Below, piece after piece: positions 5,228 to 7,902 of a stretch of 7,902 nucleotides of DNA (position 1 is its first letter; each line of letters starts with the position of its first letter). The notes beneath the pieces are model-generated. The model was not told the origin of the DNA, did not search any database, and worked only from the letters and a program-made list of their open reading frames with translations. The stretch lies in NCBI GenBank assembly GCA_038747915.1, contig JBCDJJ010000118.1, positions 1-7,902 on the forward strand. Direction: 5' to 3'. The stretch is from JBCDAP01 sp038747915. GTDB taxonomy: Bacteria > Planctomycetota > Phycisphaerae > Phycisphaerales > UBA1924. Made by a program: the position numbers and the translations under genes.

Positions 5228-6250
5228 GTGTCAGAGCAGATCACGGATCAGATGTCGGGGGGGCCGGGGGGACGGACGGTTGCGGTGACCGGGGCCAGCG
5301 GGTTCGTTGGCCGGCACTGCATCCGCACCCTGCTCCACCATGGGTGGCGAGTGCGGGCGCTCGTCCGCGACCGCGGCAAGGCCCGAGAGGTGCTGCCGGA
5401 AGGCGGTGAGGCTCAGGGCCTGGAGGTGGTGGTCGGCGATGTGTTCGAGGCCCCGGCTCGGGCGGCGCTGGTGCGGGACTGCTCGGCGGTGGTACACGCG
5501 ATCGGGATCCGGCGCGAGCTGCCGCCGGACATCCGTTTCGACAAGCTCCACGTGCAGGCGGCCAAGGTGATGATCGACGAGTGCGTGGCGCGCGGCGTGC
5601 CGCGTTTCGCTCTGATCTCTGCCCTCGGCGTGCGTGCGAACGCGAGCACCGAGTACGCGCGCACGAAGTGGGAGGCCGAGACACTGCTCCGCAGGAGCGG
5701 GCTCGACTGGACCATCCTCCGTCCGTCGATCGTGCACGGCGTGGACGGCGAGTTCATGGCGATGGTCAAGGGGTGGGTGCTGGGCAACTCGCCGCCGTTC
5801 GTGTTCATCCCGTACTTCACGCGTCTGAAGGACATTGCCGGCTTCCCGCCAACGCCGGGTTTCGAGTCGGCCAGGGTCGCGCCGGTTGCGGTGGAGGATG
5901 TCGCTGCAGCGGTTGCGACATCGCTCGAGACGCGCGACGCGGTGGGTGAGGTGTACTGCCTAAGCGGGCCCGACGAGCTGAGCTGGCCGGAGATGCTCGC
6001 CGCGGTGCGCGACCGTCTGCCGCTCGCCAAGGCGAACAAGCCGATCATCGGGATCCCCGGGTACATCGGGTGGATCGGCGCGATGAAGGCGAAGCTTCTC
6101 GGCGTGGCGAGCCTGGTGCCGTTTGGCACCTCGGAGCCGATTCTCGCGATGGAGGATTCGGTGGCGAGCCGGGAGAAGGCATCGGCCCACCTGGGGTACA
6201 CCCCACGGCCGTTTGTGGACACGATGGCGGGGTACGTCGAGCACCTGTGA
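5228..6250 (+). CDS. Atypical short-chain dehydrogenase/reductase, NDUFA9-like NAD(P)-binding protein
   Basis: A 340-residue Rossmann-fold protein of the extended/atypical SDR group (NAD-dependent epimerase, NmrA and complex I NDUFA9-like relatives). The cofactor loop TGASGFVG is at residues 21-28. RALVRDRGK (43-51), with Arg after the second strand, suggests NADP(H) may be accepted. VVVGDV is at 67-72 and AVVHAIGI at 87-94. Ser131 in LISALGV, followed by Tyr143 and Lys147 in YARTKWE, gives a complete SDR catalytic set. DWTILRPSIVHG (160-171) is typical of NDUFA9/NmrA-type proteins. The C-terminal substrate half includes VAVEDVAAAV and ends PFVDTMAGYVEHL. Start: GTG 5228 has GGAG (5216-5219) 8 nt upstream; an in-frame GTG at 5174 would add 18 residues unlike the family and would place the candidate -10 inside the gene. 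The symporter gene follows after 33 nt, so the two are probably co-transcribed. The substrate cannot be told from sequence; in other bacteria such proteins act in quinone, lipid or sugar metabolism. Confidence 0.88.
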   Translation: MSEQITDQMSGGPGGRTVAVTGASGFVGRHCIRTLLHHGWRVRALVRDRGKAREVLPEGGEAQGLEVVVGDVFEAPARAALVRDCSAVVHAIGIRRELPPDIRFDKLHVQAAKVMIDECVARGVPRFALISALGVRANASTEYARTKWEAETLLRRSGLDWTILRPSIVHGVDGEFMAMVKGWVLGNSPPFVFIPYFTRLKDIAGFPPTPGFESARVAPVAVEDVAAAVATSLETRDAVGEVYCLSGPDELSWPEMLAAVRDRLPLAKANKPIIGIPGYIGWIGAMKAKLLGVASLVPFGTSEPILAMEDSVASREKASAHLGYTPRPFVDTMAGYVEHL

Positions 6251-6283
6251 GCCGCTGGCCCAACTCGATCGCGGGAGCACCGG

Positions 6284-7612
6284 ATGGGCAAGAAAGAGAT
6301 CGTGTTGACGGTGCTGATCCTGCTCGCGTTGCTCGCGGGCGTGCTGGTCGGTCAGTTCGTGCTGCATGCCGGTGGTGAGGCGGCGGCGGGCTCGATCGAG
6401 GTTTTCACGAAGCTCGGCGATCTGCTGTTCATTCGCCCGCTGCGGATGCTGGTGGTGCCGATTGTGTTCATTGGTGTCACGGTCGGCGTGGCGGGCATCG
6501 GGCGGGCGGACAAGCTCGGGCTCCTGGGCGGCACCACCATTGCCTACTACCTGTTGACCATGGCCGCGTCGATCACGGTCGGCCTTGCCCTCGTCGGCGT
6601 GTTCAAGCCCGGGGCCGGGGCGGACCTGGCATCGCTCGAGGAGAACGCCAAGAGCGCGTTCGAGAACTCGGTGGAGTCTCGGATTGAGGATCGGCCCGAG
6701 ACGTTCACCGATGTTGTCTTCCAGCTCGGTGAGAGCCTGGTGTCGGACAACCCGATCCGCTCTGCGGCCGAGGGCGACACCCTGCCGCTGGTCACGCTCG
6801 CGATCCTGCTCGGTCTGGCGCTGGTATTGATCCGTGAGAAGGGGGAGGCAGCGATCGCTTTCTTCCAGTCTCTCTTCGAGGCGTTGATCAGGCTCGTGCT
6901 GTGGATCATCTGGCTCGCGATCCCAGGGATCTTCTTCATCGTTGCGGCCCGTGTCGGGCAGGTGGGGTTCGAGGGGTTCGCGGGGCCGCTCGCCAAGTTC
7001 TCCATGGTGGTGGTGGTGGGGCTCTTGATCCACTCGGTGATCACGCTGCCCACAGTGCTCGCGGTGTTCGGGCGGATCAACCCGTTCGTGTTCATGTGGC
7101 AGATGCGCAAGCCGTTGCTGACCGCGTTCGGCACGTCGAGTTCCGCTGCGACGCTGCCCATCACCATCGAGGAAGCCGTGCAGAGCGGCGGGTGCAGCCG
7201 GCGGGCTGCGAACTTCGTGCTACCCGTCGGCGCGACGATCAACATGGACGGCACGGCCCTCTACATCGCGGTCGTCGTCAGCTTCCTCTTCGAGCTCTAC
7301 GGCTTCGAGCTGACGCTGATCCAGTACGCCATCATCCTGTTCACAGCCACGCTCACAGCGGTGGGGGCGGCCGCGGTGCCCAGCGCCTCGCTCGTGCTCA
7401 TGGCGATCGTGATCGGCGCGGTCAACAACACGCTGCCGGCCCTCGAAGATGGCGAGACGCAGCTGCTCCCGCTGCACGCGATCGGGATCATCCTTGGAGT
7501 CGACCGGCTGCTCGACATGTGCCGCACCGCGGTGAACGTCTGGGGCGATTCGGTCGGGGCCAAGCTGCTGACGCGGCTGGCGCCGGATGAGGATGCGGCG
7601 AGTCGATCCTGA
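6284..7612 (+). CDS. Dicarboxylate/amino acid:cation symporter (DAACS family, GltP/DctA-like)
   Basis: A 442-residue inner-membrane transporter of the glutamate-transporter fold, which imports acidic amino acids or C4-dicarboxylates together with Na+ or H+. The N-terminal scaffold helices are followed by a hydrophilic loop (about 109-165), then the transport core. Hairpin 1 carries the serine-rich TSSSAATLP (284-292), TM7 carries NMDGT (320-324), and TM8 carries DRLLDMCRTAVNVWGD (407-422). Compared with the archaeal homologue GltPh, the residues matching Asp390, Asp394, Arg397, Thr398, Asn401 and Asp405 are all present (Asp407, Asp411, Arg414, Thr415, Asn418, Asp422). The Arg414 equivalent binds the side-chain carboxylate of the substrate, so an acidic substrate is more likely than a neutral one. 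Na+ versus H+ coupling is left open. The ATG has GGGAG (6273-6277) 6 nt upstream. It is the downstream partner of the SDR gene and converges with the next gene with 4 nt between stop codons. Confidence 0.95.
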   Translation: MGKKEIVLTVLILLALLAGVLVGQFVLHAGGEAAAGSIEVFTKLGDLLFIRPLRMLVVPIVFIGVTVGVAGIGRADKLGLLGGTTIAYYLLTMAASITVGLALVGVFKPGAGADLASLEENAKSAFENSVESRIEDRPETFTDVVFQLGESLVSDNPIRSAAEGDTLPLVTLAILLGLALVLIREKGEAAIAFFQSLFEALIRLVLWIIWLAIPGIFFIVAARVGQVGFEGFAGPLAKFSMVVVVGLLIHSVITLPTVLAVFGRINPFVFMWQMRKPLLTAFGTSSSAATLPITIEEAVQSGGCSRRAANFVLPVGATINMDGTALYIAVVVSFLFELYGFELTLIQYAIILFTATLTAVGAAAVPSASLVLMAIVIGAVNNTLPALEDGETQLLPLHAIGIILGVDRLLDMCRTAVNVWGDSVGAKLLTRLAPDEDAASRS

Positions 7613-7621
7613 TGGTTCAGG
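7608..7621. terminator. Small hairpin spanning both stop codons of a convergent pair
   Basis: CCTGA-TGGT-TCAGG is a perfect 5-bp stem with a 4-nt loop. The symporter's TGA (7610-7612) lies in one arm and the - strand gene's stop (7619-7617) in the other, so it reads the same from either direction. No T run follows. It may assist termination in both directions, but at this length it could also be chance. Confidence 0.25.
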
Positions 7622-7902
7622 CATTCGAGCGATCATGCTCCGGCGACCGAGCCCAGATCGCGAGTGAGCAGAGCATGAACAGCCGCTGGCTGTGGTCGCG
7701 TGGGCGAACGTGCCGGGCGGTTCCCGAGGCGGGCTGGAGCCCTCCCGCGACCATGTGCTCGTCGATCATCTGTCGGATGTAGCCGAGGTTGACATCGAGC
7801 ACATCATGGACGAGGCCGAAGGGGCGGATGTCGGTGGCGGGGGCCTCCAGGCCCCGGGGCGGATCCGGGTGTTGGCGGAGGCCGGGTGCCCCCGCCCCCC
7901 CC
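7617..7902 (-). CDS. C-terminal end of an unidentified gene, possibly asparagine-synthetase-like; 5' end outside window
   Basis: The frame is open from the right edge to the stop at 7619-7617, giving about 95 residues. An internal GTG at 7802 is not needed as a start, because the same frame continues upstream with strongly G/C-ending codons. Its C-terminus reads VLDVNLGYIRQMIDEHMV, a spacer, then RDHSQRLFMLCSLAIWAR. This recalls the end of asparagine synthetase B-type proteins, where a helix ending in DEH(L)xxG is followed by DHSxxLWxLLxLxxW. The segment nearer the edge (PDPPRGLEAPATDIRPFGLVHD) is Pro-rich and does not show the synthetase catalytic core, which would lie outside. The assignment to the AsnB family is a guess from these short motifs; that the frame is coding is more secure. 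The edge itself is a C-rich run (7890-7902), where base calls may be unreliable. Confidence 0.5.
   Translation of the reverse strand, partial: GGAGAPGLRQHPDPPRGLEAPATDIRPFGLVHDVLDVNLGYIRQMIDEHMVAGGLQPASGTARHVRPRDHSQRLFMLCSLAIWARSPEHDRSNA

Noticed and set aside
5960..7033. 357-codon - strand frame with a poly-His stretch near its start
   Set aside because: The His run is the complement of the symporter's GTG-rich valine codons (near 7004-7020); the composition is that of an antisense shadow, not a metal-binding protein.
7840..7855. Palindrome GGGGCCT-CC-AGGCCCC
   Set aside because: It lies inside a coding frame in a very GC-rich stretch and its loop is too short for the full stem; chance is the simpler explanation.
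7887..7902. C-rich run at the right edge as a possible structured or phase-variable tract
   Set aside because: It is short and at the very end of the window, so a base-call or assembly-edge effect cannot be excluded, and nothing beyond it can be examined.

Overview
This is a GC-rich window of ordinary bacterial chromosome with dense, mostly high-GC3 genes. The gene set (adenosylhomocysteinase and MTHFR together, a RAYT-type transposase, an NDUFA9-like SDR) and the protein flavour are compatible with a planctomycete, perhaps of the Phycisphaerae type. That placement is inference from protein style, not from a marker gene.

Layout from left to right. (1) Positions 1-2514 on the + strand hold the C-terminal two thirds of ahcY (S-adenosylhomocysteine hydrolase), then a REP-associated tyrosine transposase (RAYT, HUH/Y1 family), then metF (5,10-methylenetetrahydrofolate reductase). 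ahcY and metF both serve the methionine/SAM cycle, so the transposase sits inside what looks like a methyl-cycle gene pair. The RAYT is bracketed by two convergent 43-nt structured repeats at 906-948 and 1466-1508. (2) Positions 2530-4356 on the - strand encode a Kef-type CPA2 cation/proton antiporter with a C-terminal RCK/TrkA-N domain, convergent with metF. (3) Positions 4357-4545 are non-coding and contain three short inverted repeats. (4) Positions 4546-5097 on the - strand encode a small protein with a Rossmann-like look and no recognised function. (5) A divergent promoter region leads into a + strand pair, 5228-6250 (NDUFA9-like atypical SDR) and 6284-7612 (dicarboxylate/amino acid:cation symporter), probably one transcript. 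(6) From 7617 to the right edge, the - strand carries the C-terminal end of a gene that may be an asparagine-synthetase-like protein.

The most interesting structure is the RAYT and its two flanking repeats. They form an inverted pair matching at 38 of 43 positions. Each can fold into the same two-tier hairpin, and four of the five differences fall at paired positions of the inner stem in a way that keeps or restores pairing. This looks like a REPtron (a RAYT plus its cognate REP hairpins) with an unusually long REP unit. RAYT/REP systems are known; what could be new is this repeat family and its host. The rest of the window is conventional housekeeping and transport genes, and I see no defence system, CRISPR array, tRNA or rRNA.
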